A stretch of 64,000 nucleotides of DNA, from assembly GCF_003672135.1 (NCBI RefSeq), contig NC_039515.1:9796001-9860000 (forward strand), in the 5' to 3' direction. The notes beneath the pieces were generated by a model. The model saw only the letters and a list, made by a program, of their open reading frames with translations, ran no database searches and had not been told where the DNA came from. Shown one piece after another: positions 34,063-47,388 of the stretch (the first letter of the stretch is position 1; each line of letters opens with the position of its first letter). This DNA is from Ooceraea biroi (lineage: Eukaryota > Arthropoda > Insecta > Hymenoptera > Formicidae). Position numbers and translations under genes: made by a program.

Positions 34063-34920
34063 TGACTAGCCAAGTACCTAGAAGCAATTCTAGTTGAGTA
34101 TTTTACCCAAACGTTTTCCATACATATATTCTCTCATCGCATGACAATATTAAAGTACTTGACGTGCGCAAATCGCAGTGGTTATGTATTGCAAACTGTT
34201 ACAAGGAAGAATGGAGATATAAAAATATTTTACGTTTTGACACTTATGCACGTACCTCCAGTCAGGTTACCATTCTTATATGTAGGCCGAAACAAGGAAA
34301 AATGATTAACGTCAGCACCAGTAACACGTATTCACAGATTATTACGTATCCACAGAGTATCGAGCATCTCATGCGTGGCTTCTCGTTACATTCCTCTCAC
34401 AATCCATCCAACTTTGACATCATGCAATCTTTCGCTTTCATTCTCACCATCAAGAAAAGAACAGAAATGCAATAAAAGGTTATTAGTTTGCAAAATGTTA
34501 CAAGGAAGAATGGAGATATAAAGATATTTTACGTTTTGATACTTATGCACGTACCTCCAGTCAGGTTACCATTCTTATATGTAGGCCGAAACAAGGAAAA
34601 ATGATTAACGTCAGCAGCAGTAACACGTATTCACAGATTATTAGTATCGAGCATCTTATGCGTGTCTTACAATTCCTCTCTGCATCCATCCACCTTTGAC
34701 GTTATGCAATCTTCCACCATCATCCTTACCACCGATAAAAGAACAAAAAAGCAAGAAAATAGTATAAGCTTTTAAAATTGATATAAGCTTTTGAAATGTT
34801 ACGATGGAGAATGTAGATAATTATTTTACGGTTTAAAAATGATGCACGTACCTTAAAAATGATGCCCGTCAGCACCAGTAAAACGTGTCCGCATATTGAT
34901 TAATCGAACTAATCAACATA
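34063..34920. repeat. Tandem repeat of about 300 bases, two full copies and a remnant
   Basis: The unit starting GCAAACTGTTACAAGGAAGA at about 34190 recurs at about 34491 with few differences (AATGGAGATATAAA, TGCACGTACCTCCAG, TATGTAGGCCGAAACAAGG). A decayed third copy lies near 34790-34900. The sequence just upstream (34075-34165) is related to 50340-50480. The open frame at 34164-34475 follows the repeat and shows no protein motif. Confidence 0.7.
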
Positions 34921-35520
34921 ACCAAAATATAGTAAGAGCATTCGCAACACTACACCAGAAAGAAGGTTGAAGTGTATTCATTAAAAATTAGACTGGTTGT
35001 CGATAATTGTTTACACTATTGTTGACGTAACTCACTTTCGTGCCACGGCGATATTCACACATGGCGCGAGACATTATCGTGCCTTGATTGGCCAAGTCTC
35101 TAGCCAATGAAGAACGTTCTGTAGCACATTTCTTCTCCCCTTCCCCGACTCCCCTTGCCAACACTTGACGATGACGGAGAAAACGGAGTATCTTAATCGT
35201 AAAATCTTTATATTGATCGAAAAAACTTTGCATGCATTGCAATATCTCCGCTCCTAGAGCTCGTAGGAGAAAAATAAAAACACTTTTCTTATACATATCG
35301 AACCCAAACTTTCCATTGAGCCTACTTAGAAGTTAATCGGATCAGCCGTATTGAGATCTGATAATCTTGGTTACTCGCAACTCGCGTACTCGCGTACTCG
35401 CGTAATAGAGTCACGGTGCGGTCTCGCGCTGCGCATATACTTGGCGCGAGACACTATACCGTGTCTCTTGATTCTTGTAAATTTGAACAGTATTTTGATC
35501 ATTTTCAATAATGATTTGCA
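34921..35520. other. Intergenic DNA without supported gene
   Basis: The minus-strand open frame at 34988-35296 has no recognisable motif. A triplicated CGCGTACTCG/CGCGTAATAG stretch occurs near 35382-35406. Confidence 0.4.
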
Positions 35521-35857
35521 AATGATTTGGGTGGAGTTCCGTAAAGGGTACGGCTCCGATTTCGATCAAACTTTGTAAAACGCTTTCTCTTAGGTTAAAA
35601 TGAAAGTATTTAAAAGGAATTTTGGCGACTCCCATAAAGAAGGTCATTTTTTAAGGGAAAATAATAAAAGGTATAATTACTAGAAATTTGAGTAAGTATT
35701 CCAGTTTTGATAAAACTCTGTGAAAAGGTTTCTCTCAGGTTAAAATGGAAGTTCTTAAAAAGAATTTTGGCAATTCCCATAAAAAAGTTATTTTTTATGG
35801 GAAAATGATAAAAGGTATAATTATTAGAAACTTGAGTATATTATTGAGTAGAGGAGA

Positions 35858-36765
35858 ATCCCCTATTATGAGATATGCTCCTAATATGAGATAATGGGGT
35901 TTCTGCTAAACTAGTGAGCACCATCTGTTAGTTCCACCATGAACTTATTACTCTTAGTGTAAAATGTATTTAGTGAAAAATTCATTGTTCGTTATTGCGT
36001 TTAGCCTTTGCAAGAAAAGATTTGTGAAATTGTGAACATGTCAAAGGAACTTGAGGTAAGTCTTTAAACCTTGTTTATTATATAATAAAAAAATGGTTGG
36101 CAATAAATTCAGTATGCAATGATAGAGTAGAATCGTAGTAACAGGAAAATACGCAATTTGTTGAATTGCTTAATTGTAGAGGTTAGATTTCATGATCGCG
36201 GAACCGCTAGGCGTGTGGCTCGTATAATGATATTCAGCGTACTCTTAATATGAGATAATTATTGTTCGAATATGAAGATTATGTAGTGTAATAAAAAGAA
36301 AGAAATACTACTTAAGGTTAATGAAAAGTTAATACGAATTTATATTACGTATTTTTGTGTATTTAATTTTTATAGAATCTGACTATGGAGGTTAGAGATA
36401 CGAGGAAGCGTTGACAGTGGAATCGTGAAGATTTGGCGAAGGCTGTGGCAGCAGTATTTTTATAAAACTATCTAATAAAGTTTTTTAATTGCAATACTGA
36501 TGTATTTTGCACTTTTAACACCGATTTCTCGAGGTATCTTATATTAGGAGCACACTTTCTCGATCCTGCGTAAAGCTCTTTTTTCAAATTTTTTTAATTT
36601 TCAGAAAAAATATTTAAGTTAGATTTTCCATTTCACCAACCTAAAGCTTATTAAATTCTCTTCAAGATAACGTATTACATTTTAAAATTCTGCCTATAGA
36701 TTTCCTTACATTCGGCAAAATCGATATGGTATCTCATAATCGGGGACTTTTCTCTATATTATTCA
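35858..36765. mobile_element. MITE with ATGAGATA..TATCTCAT ends
   Basis: TAGAGGAGAATCCCCTATTA TGAGATA at the left and its diverged complement at 36735-36765 (ATCTCATAATCGGGGACTTT). Extra copies of TAATATGAGATAAT lie just inside each end. No ORF is recognised in the 0.9 kb interior. Confidence 0.55.
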
Positions 36766-36869
36766 AATATTGTATTGTGGAGATTTGTAAAGTTTAGTAT
36801 GCTATTGTTTACATTCTGTTCACACATTGAAGGACGAATTTGTTTCTATTTGGTAATTATATAATTTAA

Positions 36870-37250
36870 CGGAGCACCCTCGGACGACCTTGACCTTGAC
36901 ATATATTATAAAGGTTACCTTCCTGAGTACTGTAAAAAAGATTTTAACTGTCGCTCGTTGTTTAACTAGGTTAGATTAGGTTAAAGCAGAGAATACTTTG
37001 TACTTATATTAAAACAAACTATTCTAAATATTAACGATTCACTGCTTTAAATGACTTTCCTTCCTTCGTTCATATACATATTCGTCGTTTATGTCTTTGA
37101 ATATTCAAAATATTACTTCAACATAACTACTACATTTTCGAAATTTCTTTTGTTAATAACTTTTTAACAAACAACGAGCGACGGGTGAAACTTAGTGCGG
37201 GTTATTCGGGAAGGTAACCTTTGTAATATATGTCAAACTCAAGTCCTTGC
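36870..37250. repeat. Copy of the 18278-20397 repeat family
   Basis: TTGACCTTGACATATATTA, AACGATTCACTGCTTTAAAT, TTCGTTCATATACATATTCG and GGTTATTCGGGAAGGTAACC match sequence at 18470-19210. It is shorter and lacks the nested CCCA-ended element, so this copy represents the pre-insertion form. Confidence 0.65.
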
Positions 37251-37639
37251 TTCACTCAAACAGAATGGCTGAACATATGTGTGAATTTATGTGGCGTCGT
37301 CGTGTACATAAACTTAATATAGATCTATTTGAGCAACTTTTGAAAGATATTAAAACTATTTACCCAGAAAAAACCAATTAAAATTTATTATAACATGTAT
37401 TACTTTTTGTAAAAACATAAAAAAATCAATACAATCAATACATATTCACTTAAATACAAATAGAGATCATTGTTAATTTTCTGAGAATTTATTATTAAAA
37501 AATGACCTTTTTATGAGAGTCGCCAATAATCCTTTTAAAGACTTTCATTTTAACCTGAGAGGAAGCTTTTTACAAAGTTTCATTAAAATCGGAGCCGTAC
37601 CCTTTTCGGAACTTTATCCAATGATTTTGTGTCTCTTAT

Positions 37640-39653
37640 AGGTAGGACAGTACATTTTAATGCAATTCATTTTTATAATGTAAATTGTTTTTATATATTT
37701 TATAACTTTTTTTCTGTTCTGCTAGTAAATTTTCTCTATGTGATTCATAATATTTTTTATTATAAATACCTTTACTTTCAAATAAATCATTTTTACGAGT
37801 TTTATAATTTTATGCAATGAATATGGTAGCGCTCGTCGTTTATGCAGTGAATTTGATAACGTTCATGACAATGAATATATACGTGTGTATGTGAGACTGA
37901 AAACTGAATACTGGAAATCAAAAGTGTTATTTTACATGGACGCGAGATCTCAGGATTGACTGCACCAAATTTACTCGCAATCGAAAGAGCGTATTAACAT
38001 TATGTAATAAAAGTATATCATTAGATTTTTTATTTCTGATCTTTGCTCCGAGATTATTTTATCGGAAACTCTGACAAGTCAAAAACTCGAGATAAAGCTA
38101 CTTGGTAGGACCTCGACCATGCAGCGCCAATGCCGTATCAAACGGCTATTTCTCATGCGACTATGTAGTTTTGTACTTGGCGTCGCGACGCTGATCAGTA
38201 AAAATTTCTTTACGTAGCGAAATTTTTTTCGAGACGGATCTAATTAGATTGAATGATATGCAGAATTATACATACCGAAAACTATAAGACGAAATCAGAG
38301 ACATGGTTTGGGTTTTGGCTTATGGGCAGTAACGTGCTCTCTTTTCTCTCTATTGCGTTGACTTGCAGTGGTTAAAGCTTAACATATTGCACTAAAAACT
38401 GTTTTTGCGAAAGTCGTCAGTTAAAATGGCATCAGTTATCATATTCATGCATATGTTATTTGGATAAAAAGTATAAAAAGTCATAAAGAATTACTTTTTA
38501 TAAAATGTAGTATTTACATCATGATCACTTGTATCAAGTTAGCAATAAAAAAGGGATAGTGTAAAAACAGTATCGCTTATTTTATAATTATGATAATTCT
38601 GCAACATGGAACATGTTATGTCTACCTTATTATCTTATATAAGATTTATCTTATATAAGATGTTACTCGCAACTTCGCAGAAGTGTTGCAGTAACGATAG
38701 TGGCATCATCATTGTCGGCAACAGACATAACGATATTAAACGAACGTTATAACATATAATAACTCATAAATAATCAATAACTCCTTAATTATCGAAATTG
38801 TAGTTATCTCGTTATCATATCGTAACTTCAAAGAATTAATATAGTATTCAAGTGCATGTGCCTTTAAAAGTTTTCTGGAGCGAAAGAAGTAAGCAGAAAT
38901 TTCACGATTTACATCATTTACTTTTTAAGAAGAACGTGGACTACTACTTTGGATTCTTGTAAGTTTATAAATTTGTCTTTCCAGTTATTGTATTCTGATA
39001 TTATTTTATATTATTTCCGCATATTTCGGTTATTATTTCCGTACCATATGTGAGGATATTCGATTAGTTCGTAACAAATTTTAAAATAAAATTTAACTTA
39101 AAATATTTGTAAGTGTGACTCATTGTAATCATACATGTACTATGACTATGTACATTGTTGTAGGTATATAGTTGTAGTTTTGTCTCATAACCTTTCCCCA
39201 TCCCATTTTCAGTTTATGATTGTCAGCAATGATAATACTGAACTTGTTCAAATATAATCTAAATAAAAATGTTGCTGTGCAAAAGGTATCGCAAGAATAG
39301 TTACACGAAAAATGTCATACTAATTGTCATATAATATACTCATTTTTTAAAAAATATTATAAGATTTAATAGTAAAGTAAGATGTTTTTATTATGCACTA
39401 TTGTCGACAAATTCTAAATACTAAGGCGTATTTTACGTATTCTCCTATTTTCTTTCTGCATACATTATTTGTGCAGTTATCTTCAGATTTTCTTTACTAG
39501 TGAATAAAATCTTTTGTGAAACTAAATTCTTTTATTATCAAACAATTTACCATTTTTTACAGAGTATTACAGATAGAACATAATTAACATTTCACAAACC
39601 CAGAGAGACGAAGCGAAGGAAAGTCGGATACCATTTATATTACCCAATAAACG
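37640..39653. other. Upstream region of the CYP4 gene
   Basis: AT-rich. 37800-38180 shares sequence with 59500-60030 (GGTAGCGCTCG.CG, TGACTGCACCAA, CGCAATCGAAAG), a dispersed repeat. A direct TATAAGATTTATCTTATATAAGAT duplication lies near 38630-38660. No coding exon was identified. The 5' UTR of the CYP4 gene probably starts after 38900, but no TATA box is assigned. Confidence 0.4.
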
Positions 39654-42600
39654 ATGATTACCAGTGTACTACTCTCATGTGCTGTTATCGTATTTTTATA
39701 TTATTATGTTATCCACCTTGCAAGATTTAGGCGTCTTATCAATCTTATTCCGGGACCACCAATGTTTCCAATTATCGGTGATCTTGAAATCATGTCTCTT
39801 ACTTCACGTGGCAAGTTGAAAGTTTGCATAAATCTTCAATCTGATTTGTTACACAACTAATCAGAATTATTTATTAGCAAAATACAAAATAATAGTAAAA
39901 TACAAAATAAGAGACTAAATTAGACAATGAGAGGTACATTATTAACATAATGCTTTGCAGTTAATAATAGTTATTGAATTTAATATTTTAGTAAGTAAAC
40001 TGATCGACTCTATTTTCTACAAATTTCTTAATTTTATAATGTGTACTCTCTATTACTAATATTAAGTGTTCAAACGTAACATCTTCGTAAATTGTTTTGT
40101 ATTTTCTATATTTCAGAGAAATATATGGAAATAATAGTAACACGATTTAAAAAATATAATCCCATTTATAAATTTTGGCTCCTTACGATCGCTTATATTA
40201 GCATTAGCCATCCGGATGACATGCAGGTAAATTGATTGTAGATCAAGTTTATTTGTTATATAAAAGTTTCTCGATACTGACATAGATATTTTCTATCAAT
40301 AATCATAAGTAAGAACTGATCAAATGATCCTTAATATATTTGCTCAAGTAGAACTTTCTAAGAACTTATCACGGAGTGATAAGTTTTCGCCTTACATTTT
40401 ATTATTTGAACCTTGCTCTGTTTCTTAATTAAAATTATCATTTAATTTGATTTCTCTTGTTTTTAGACATTAATGAACAGCACGAGAAATAACGAGAAGG
40501 GCATGGCGTACAAATTACTTCATACATGGTTAGGAGACGGTCTTCTGCTTAGTAAAGGTATCACAATAAACTTAAAATTATTTTTCAGATCTAATGTATA
40601 AATATACACATATACACAGAAACTTGTTTTTGAATAATAACTTATACAGAGTATTTATATTTTCTGTTACTTAATATTCATGTGGCTCATATACTGTATG
40701 TAATAGTTTAAAAAACAGATCGATGAAAAAGTAAATTATATATATATATGCATATTTTAATAATAATAAACTTAAATAAGTGGATAAATTTATTGTGTAT
40801 CTCGTTAAAAACATCTTGATTAAAAGTGCCATCTTATTTTTATTTCAGGAGCAAAATGGCAAGAAAGGCGAAAGATTCTAACGCCTGCGTTTCACTTTCA
40901 TATATTAAAAGATTTTTTGATATCTTGATCGAGGAAAGCAATAATATGGCGAAATCATTGAAAGATATAAAAAACTCAACTGTCGAGGATTTAGAGTCTT
41001 TCATTAGCCGCCATACCTTGAATATAATAAGCGGTAAAACGAAAAGACTTGTAAATACAGGATAAAGAGAGGAAATAATTTGCTTTGCTTTGATCTAACT
41101 TTTTTAAAAAAACTGATAAAATTTATTTGAAAAAAATTATTAAATCAGACATTTGTTATGCGCTGTATTCCTGCATTAAATTAATATGGATAAGTACGTA
41201 TGGTATATTACGTTAGCAAATGTTTGTTCAATCTTAACTCTTAAATTTATTAGAAACTTCTATGGCACTTCCTTGCGAAATCTAGATGAACTTGAACAAC
41301 AGCAGTACCGCGAAGCAGTCTATGAGTTAGGAGACATACTATTTTACAGGTAATAATGCAAGAAATATTAAACATTAAACAATACATTCTATGTGATATA
41401 TGATAAAAATTATAAGAAGATTTAAATTTAAATATATAAATTCTACGAATCCGCAAAAGTTTGAAACGCTTAAACAAGAGATATAGTTATATATTTTTCC
41501 GTACAATTATTATTAACTTAATTAAATTAAATTAATAATATTAAATTAATATTATATATTTTTCATAGGGTCTTCCGACCGTGGTATTACAGCGACATGA
41601 CATTTCGATCTCGCCGAGATACAAGGATCACGTTAAATGCCTGAAAATACTACACGAATTTACGGAAAAAGTAAGTAAAAATAGTAAAAATGTATTATAC
41701 AAAATAAAAGTTGATAAGCAGAATTTTTGGAAGACAGATAATAAAGAATTTCATATAATACAGATGTATACATATATATCGCGTACGTTTTTGCGTTCAT
41801 ATGCGTCTAATGCGTTGCCGACGCTTTTTTTAATAATGTTCGATTCATAAATTTGCATATAAATTATAGTTATATTATAGTTCTGTTATAATATATCTTA
41901 TTATACAGGTTATTAAGGAAAGGAAACAATATCACGAATCCACTAATGGACGATTTCTAAATTTTGAAAAAGCTGGAGAAGATGAAGAAATGATAGGAGG
42001 AGGTGTGTCTAATGCAGAATATACATAGAATATCTACATTACCGAATTATTAATCTTTTTACTAAGTTATTTGTCTAAAGAAATTTTATTTGTTCTGTTT
42101 TATTTAAGGGAAGAAGAGACTTGCCATGTTGGATCTTTTGATAGCGGCGTCCAAAGATAGCAATTTGAGCGATCTGGATATTAGGGAAGAAGTCGATACC
42201 TTCATGTTGAAGTAAATACTTCGCCTTCTTTATATTTTACAAAAATACTATCCAAACAGCGGTATGAACTGAACAAATAAAATAAAATAGCAAAAAGTTG
42301 TCAGTGCAGTATTCTGCGTTCCAAACTCTTTCTTGAAATTATTAAAACAATTCTCGATAAATATACCTAACATCTACAAAGACTGTTTTCAAGTAAAACT
42401 GTAAGCTAATTGTTGTTGATTTTATTAGTATATGATACGGTAAACGGTAGTTAATTAGAACAACTTATTCGATAATTACATGTGATTGTATACATATATA
42501 GGAAAACCATAATTTCTTCTTGTTATATTATAGGGTCATGATACCGTAGCAATGGCATTGATTTTCGCTATATTACTGTTAGCCGAACATAAGGATATTC

Positions 42601-45027
42601 AGGTTTTTATAATAAATTGTCATATTAGGATAGATATGATTAAGTAAGATCGACTAATTTCTTAAATTTTCATATTCTCATGTTAAAATGAAATTATTTA
42701 TATACAGAATTGCATGCTTATTACGGTATTTTTATTTAATTATTAACTATACGGATAGTTAAATGATCCAAACGTATCAAAATCTATTTTATGATGATAG
42801 GATCGTGTCAGAAATGAAGTCAATGCTGTGATGGAGGAGAACGGAGGAAAACTTACTATGGCAGCGTCACAGATTTGACATATTTGGATAGATGTTTGAA
42901 GGAAGCGTTGAGATTGTATCCCAGTGTTTTCTACATTCTCCGAAAGTTAACGGAAGACGTAATGATGCGTAAGTAATTAAGTATAATAACTATACTTATG
43001 TATATTGTGTATTTTGTATCGGGAGGTGCAAAGAAAATAACACATAGAACATAGAAATTAAATGTTTCATGCAATAATGTAAAGATGTTGCCGGCATAAA
43101 AAGTTATCGTTCTTGGAACGACAATTTATTAAACTTAGTTTTCTTCTAAGGTATAATGAATTCATCAATACATAATTGAACGAAGTTATAAATTTAATCT
43201 AATATGCGAGAACGGTGTTTATTAGGTGTTTTGGTTAATTTCCGCTGTTCGCATGTAGATGGCTTCAGCTGCAAATGTAGTGAACTGTGACAACTAGAAC
43301 TCATGCTATATTAAAGGTTAGACATTTTTCAATAGAATTCAGTCCATTAAGGTTTACTTTTGCAAGCAGTAATATTTTTTTAATGCAATTCAAAATGGAA
43401 CGCGATAAGTTGTTTTTCGATATGTTCTCCTCCACTACTTTGATATAAAGAAAACTACAGCTGAAGCACATTGAATATTAGTGGAGTCACCTTATGGTGA
43501 CTCTGCTCCATCAGAAACAACATGCAGAGATTGGTTCGACGATTCAAAAGTGATTTTGATGTGAAAGACAAGGGACGTCCAGGTCAGCCAAAAAAGTTTG
43601 AAGACGCCGAATTGCAAGCATTATTGGACCAAAATCAATCTCAAACACTCAGGAATTGGCTGAAGCACTAAATGTTGCAGTTTCGACAGTTTTCTGACCG
43701 TTTACATGCAATGAGAAAAATTCAAAAGGAAGGAAAATGGGTGCCACATGAAACTGACCAAAGCGAACATGCTGAACCGTGCATCCATCGCCACTGCTTG
43801 CCAGACAGAAAAAAAAAGTTTTTTGTATCGGATTGTCACTGGTGATGAAAAGTGGATCCATTATGACAATCCTAAACGCAAAAAATCATGGGTAGATCCA
43901 GTCAACCATTCACGTCGGCGCCAAAACGCAATATTTACGGTCATAAGGCATTGCTCTGTATTTGGTGGGATCAAGAAGGTGTTGTGTACTATGAACTCTT
44001 AAAACCGAATAAAACTGTTACGGTTAACCCGTACCGACAACAATATTATACAGTTTGAAGCTAGCGTTGGATAACAAACGACCACAAATCGCACACAACA
44101 AAAGAAAGTAATTCTGTTACACGACAATGCCCGGCCACATGTTGCAAAAGTCATCAAGGAAACGCTGACAGAGCTGAGAGGTTCTTCCTCATGCCGCGCA
44201 TTCTCCAGACCTGGCCCCGTCTGATTACCACTTGTTCCGTTCAATGCAGTATAGAAGACACACGCTTTCGAGATTACGAAGAAGTCCGAAAGTGGGTGGA
44301 TTGCTTCAAACCTGAGTTGTTCTATTGCCGCGGAATTCATCTCTTACCAGAAAGACGGGAAAAAGTAATAACAAAACGATGGAAAATATTTTGATTGACT
44401 AATCAGTTCACTTATAATTGAAATAAATGTGTTTTTCAAGCAAATAACAGCGGAAATTAATCAAACACCTAATATTTATATAAGTGATAATTTATACGTG
44501 AACATTTACTTGGCACACACTGTAAATCCTATTTATTTACTATTTATTGCTGTTTTATTAGAACAATCTGTAAGATATGCTTTATTTTGCTATTTTTAGA
44601 ATCATATCTAGTGCCTGCTGGAACGCAAGTGTATGTTGACATTCTCAGTCTCACAAAAATCCTGAATTCTGGCCAAATCCAGAGGTGTTCGATCCAGATA
44701 GATTTTTGCCAGAACTGGTGCAAAATCGTCATCCTTTTGCTTATGTACCGTTTAGCGCAGGATCGCGGAATTGCATAGGTAATCCACGAAATGCTTTTAC
44801 TCCTTTGCGTGCAAGCAGATTATATGCGTTTACTCATAACAGGTCAACGATTTGCCATGATGGAAATGAAGGTTGTAGTTGCTTTCCTGGTGCATAAATT
44901 TTATTTGGAGCCCATGCAACGCGCGGCAGACGTTCGACTTACAGGCAATATAATACTTCGTCCTGCGCACCCGGTACGCGTAAAATTTGTCCCAGTCCAA
45001 GGTGCACACGCAACGAAAGTTGCATAG
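39654..45027 (+). CDS. CYP4-family cytochrome P450, 12 exons, one-base frame breaks
   Basis: A heme monooxygenase anchored in the ER. Exons: 39654-39810, 40117-40226, 40467-40557, 40849-41033, 41254-41349, 41569-41670, 41909-42002, 42109-42211, 42534-42602, 42801-42968, 44600-44778, 44843-45027. Exon 1 gives a hydrophobic anchor then IPGPPMFPIIGD, with a GC donor (GTG|GCAAGT). Exon 4 has KWQERRKILTPAFHFHILKDF, a CYP4 signature. Exon 9 has the helix I motif EGHDT, exon 10 the ExxR in KEALRLYP, and exon 11 HPFAYVPFSAGSRNCIG with the heme Cys. Single missing bases break the frame in exons 4 (T run, 40912), 5, 6, 8, 10 and 11. Total is about 500 residues, normal for CYP4. Either a recent pseudogene or a gene with consensus errors. 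Substrate unknown. Confidence 0.85.
43225..44469 (+). mobile_element. mariner element 3, in CYP4 intron 10
   Basis: Ends GGTGTTTTGGTTAATTTCCG at left and GGTGTTTGATTAATTTCCGC read inward from the right, between TA at 43223-43224 and 44470-44471. Same strand as the CYP4 gene and wholly within the intron between exons 10 and 11, so it need not disrupt splicing. It is the most decayed mariner in the window. Confidence 0.87.
43388..44395 (+). pseudogene. mariner transposase, heavily frameshifted
   Basis: Starts near MERDK (43394). The N-terminal HTH part (43400-43740) needs several frame changes. A WVPHE motif is split at about 43738. The catalytic region retains TGDEKWIHYDN (first Asp), LHDNARPHV (second Asp, about 44121) and HSPDLAPSDYHLF (third Asp pair, about 44196), each in a different frame. 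The irregular gaps and substitutions are those of an old inactive copy. Confidence 0.82.
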
Positions 45028-46959
45028 GAACACGAACATACATAAAAACCTAACATGTTTAAAGGAAAAATGATAAATTATTTCGTGCATTGTCGCATGA
45101 CATGAATCAATATCACAAATAAGATAATTATTGTATACATATGAATGTCTAATAGGAATATGCATGATACTTATTCAGATTGATTGGCTTGCTTTGAGTA
45201 CTTTTTCTTGACTAGTCTAATTTAGGATATGATAAGGGGAAAAACAATATTTTTTTTATATACTAGACATTAATCACTTTTATCGCGTTGATTTATAATC
45301 AAGGTTTCTTTTTCATTCTTATATTCTCGATAATAAAATATCAATGTATATTTATTACAATTTGTATTGCTCTTGCTGTGTCTCCAAGCTGCCCGCAAGT
45401 CTGTAGTGCTCAAGGTTTTTCTTAGTGAGTTCACGTGTACTATTTTGAACAAAGGATTATTGGTTACAATAGTACCGGTTAACGCAGTTTAGACAACATT
45501 ACGTCATGACTTTTTATTATAATTTATGGCCTGTATTCGAGAATCCATGGCGAGTCACTAGTACCATAACGCTGAACCGTTTTGAAATTACACGATAAAT
45601 TCAGCAGGATAGGATTTCAGCAACGCAGGATGGTTGACGCGACTCGATATAACAAGGTACAAAGGGTGGGAATCGAAAAAACTCTTCCTTTATCGACACA
45701 CCTGGCAATTTATTAATCGTCAAAGAACACAACGTTTCAACCAGTAGTTTTGGTCCTTTTCAAGTGTGAATGTCCAAGAATTAAATATTATAATGTCTTT
45801 TTCTAAAATAAACAATCAATTAACACATACACAGCATAAATATAATAAAAACTTTTCTTTTCTCCGAGTACCTATCTGTTACTTAATATAATTATTGGTG
45901 TCTTTTTCTGGCAGTAAGTGTGGTTAATCTATTAGTTTTTATTATATTTATGCCGATAATTACTTCCAAATCATCTGTTCATAGCTCTATGCAAATCTAT
46001 GCAAATGATTAATGCAGTATAGCGTAAAGTATTACGTGCAAAACCTCATCTCAGAGAGAAATCATAAGAAAAAATTTATTATCTCCAAACCCAGAATATT
46101 ATATGAAAATGTATTACGATTAAAGAAAAAATATAGACGTTTGAAGAATATAGTCAACGAAATAAAAAGAAAAAAATACATCACGAACAGTGAACAGACA
46201 TTATGCACAAGTGACAATAAAGAAAGAATAACAAAACTGCATCTGCGATGCAACAACAATTTATAGACATGGTATTGAGAAACAATAATGTAGCACCACA
46301 GGTATAAAATTTCCATACGTTCCTAATAATTCCTAATAATGTCATTACAATTAATGTTATTACAATTAATAAAATATAACTTATCACTTATTAGTTATTG
46401 TTTTTTTTCAAATTTTGTATAACATTTTTTATAAACAGCTATACATTTCGCAAATTATCATTTTATAATTGAAATTGAATACATGTATCAGAAGTACAAT
46501 AAATTAACATTTTTAATTAATTGTATTATAATAGGAGCTTACTGATATTTCTTGCAATTGTGGTAAGTGATTTAAATGTATTATATTAAATTTAAAATTT
46601 AATCATTTTTCAATCAAGTATGATTTATTTTCTTCAATCAAGTATGAATTATAATCGTTATATAAATATATTATATATATATAATGTATAGTATTATTTT
46701 TTAATTGTAATAATAAATTAAAATTAAAATAATTGTAATATAATTCTGCAATACTAATGTTTTTACATACTCATTTGAATAAATATTTGAATAATACACC
46801 GTATTAATATTATTTCTCCAATATTTATTATTATGTTACGTTCCGACTGTCCGTGATTATAACTGCAGGTATGTTTAGATACGAGGATACTTCCCGAGGA
46901 TCGCGAAGCTAATTGTTTTCGAGGCGAGGGAAAGAAATCCCCGTCGACTCTTCTCGTGA
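45028..46959. other. AT-rich interval downstream of CYP4
   Basis: The longest open frame is 46012-46266 (plus): a basic, Lys/Arg- and Leu-rich peptide of 84 residues with coiled-coil character and no Met-context or domain evidence. It might be a transposon-protein scrap. (TA)n lies near 46665-46685. Nothing else is supported. Confidence 0.4.
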
Positions 46960-47265
46960 TCAAATTACTGTCGGGTCTGAAAGCTCAAAAATATCCTCTC
47001 CGGTTGAATTTAATTGATCGAGCAACTCTAAATATCCGTCGGAGCAGATTTCGCAATTGTAAAACGGCGCGTACCCAGCAAGGTCTCTATCACAAATTAC
47101 GCACGTAGGAACGTGCCGTCTCAATCCCACTATTAAATCGTGTTTTGATAACAAAGTATAATTTTGTTTTTGTGAAGGAAAAATTCTGTTAACGAAGCAA
47201 ATGGTACAAAATAGAGAACCGTCTATAGGTCGGAGATACGCCGTATATCTCATGCACGCGACCAC
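46960..47265 (-). CDS. Small Cys-rich protein, possible virus- or transposon-derived
   Basis: A 101-residue ORF reading down from 47265. It has three CxxC pairs (CTIC, CVIC, CEIC) plus a histidine before the second pair, consistent with a zinc-binding fold, and an acidic C-terminus. The upstream ORF at 47389-47706 is on the same strand 123 bases away, and both lie downstream of the promoter at 48138-48174. The arrangement of a compact promoter and a Cys-rich small protein recalls small-genome insect viruses or retroelements, but I cannot assign a family. Its composition is GC-richer than the DNA below 46840. Could instead be a host orphan gene. Confidence 0.4.
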   Translation of the reverse strand: MVACMRYTAYLRPIDGSLFCTICFVNRIFPSQKQNYTLLSKHDLIVGLRRHVPTCVICDRDLAGYAPFYNCEICSDGYLELLDQLNSTGEDIFELSDPTVI

Positions 47266-47388
47266 GCCGGATCGCCGGTTGATACTCTAGTACTAAATCG
47301 GTACGCCGGGAAGGGTTCGATATTCCGCGACACATCACACGTTTGGTTTACGGTTTTATTCCGTTGTGATTAGAACTTGTTTGTATAT

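Larger units (their letters stand above)
35523..37628. mobile_element. Inverted-repeat element with nested MITEs
   Basis: Left arm 35523-35650 and right arm 37500-37628 are complementary (GGGTACGGCTCCGAT, CTTTGTAAAA.GC, AGGTTAAAATGAAAGT, TTGGCGACTC). The left arm is also tandemly duplicated at 35700-35830. Inside are the element at 35858-36765 and a copy of the 18278-type repeat (36870-37250). No ORF of its own. Confidence 0.6.

Noticed and set aside
46012..46266. Basic coiled-coil-like ORF as a gene
   Set aside because: 84 residues in AT-rich DNA without splice or start context and without a recognisable domain; kept only as a remark.
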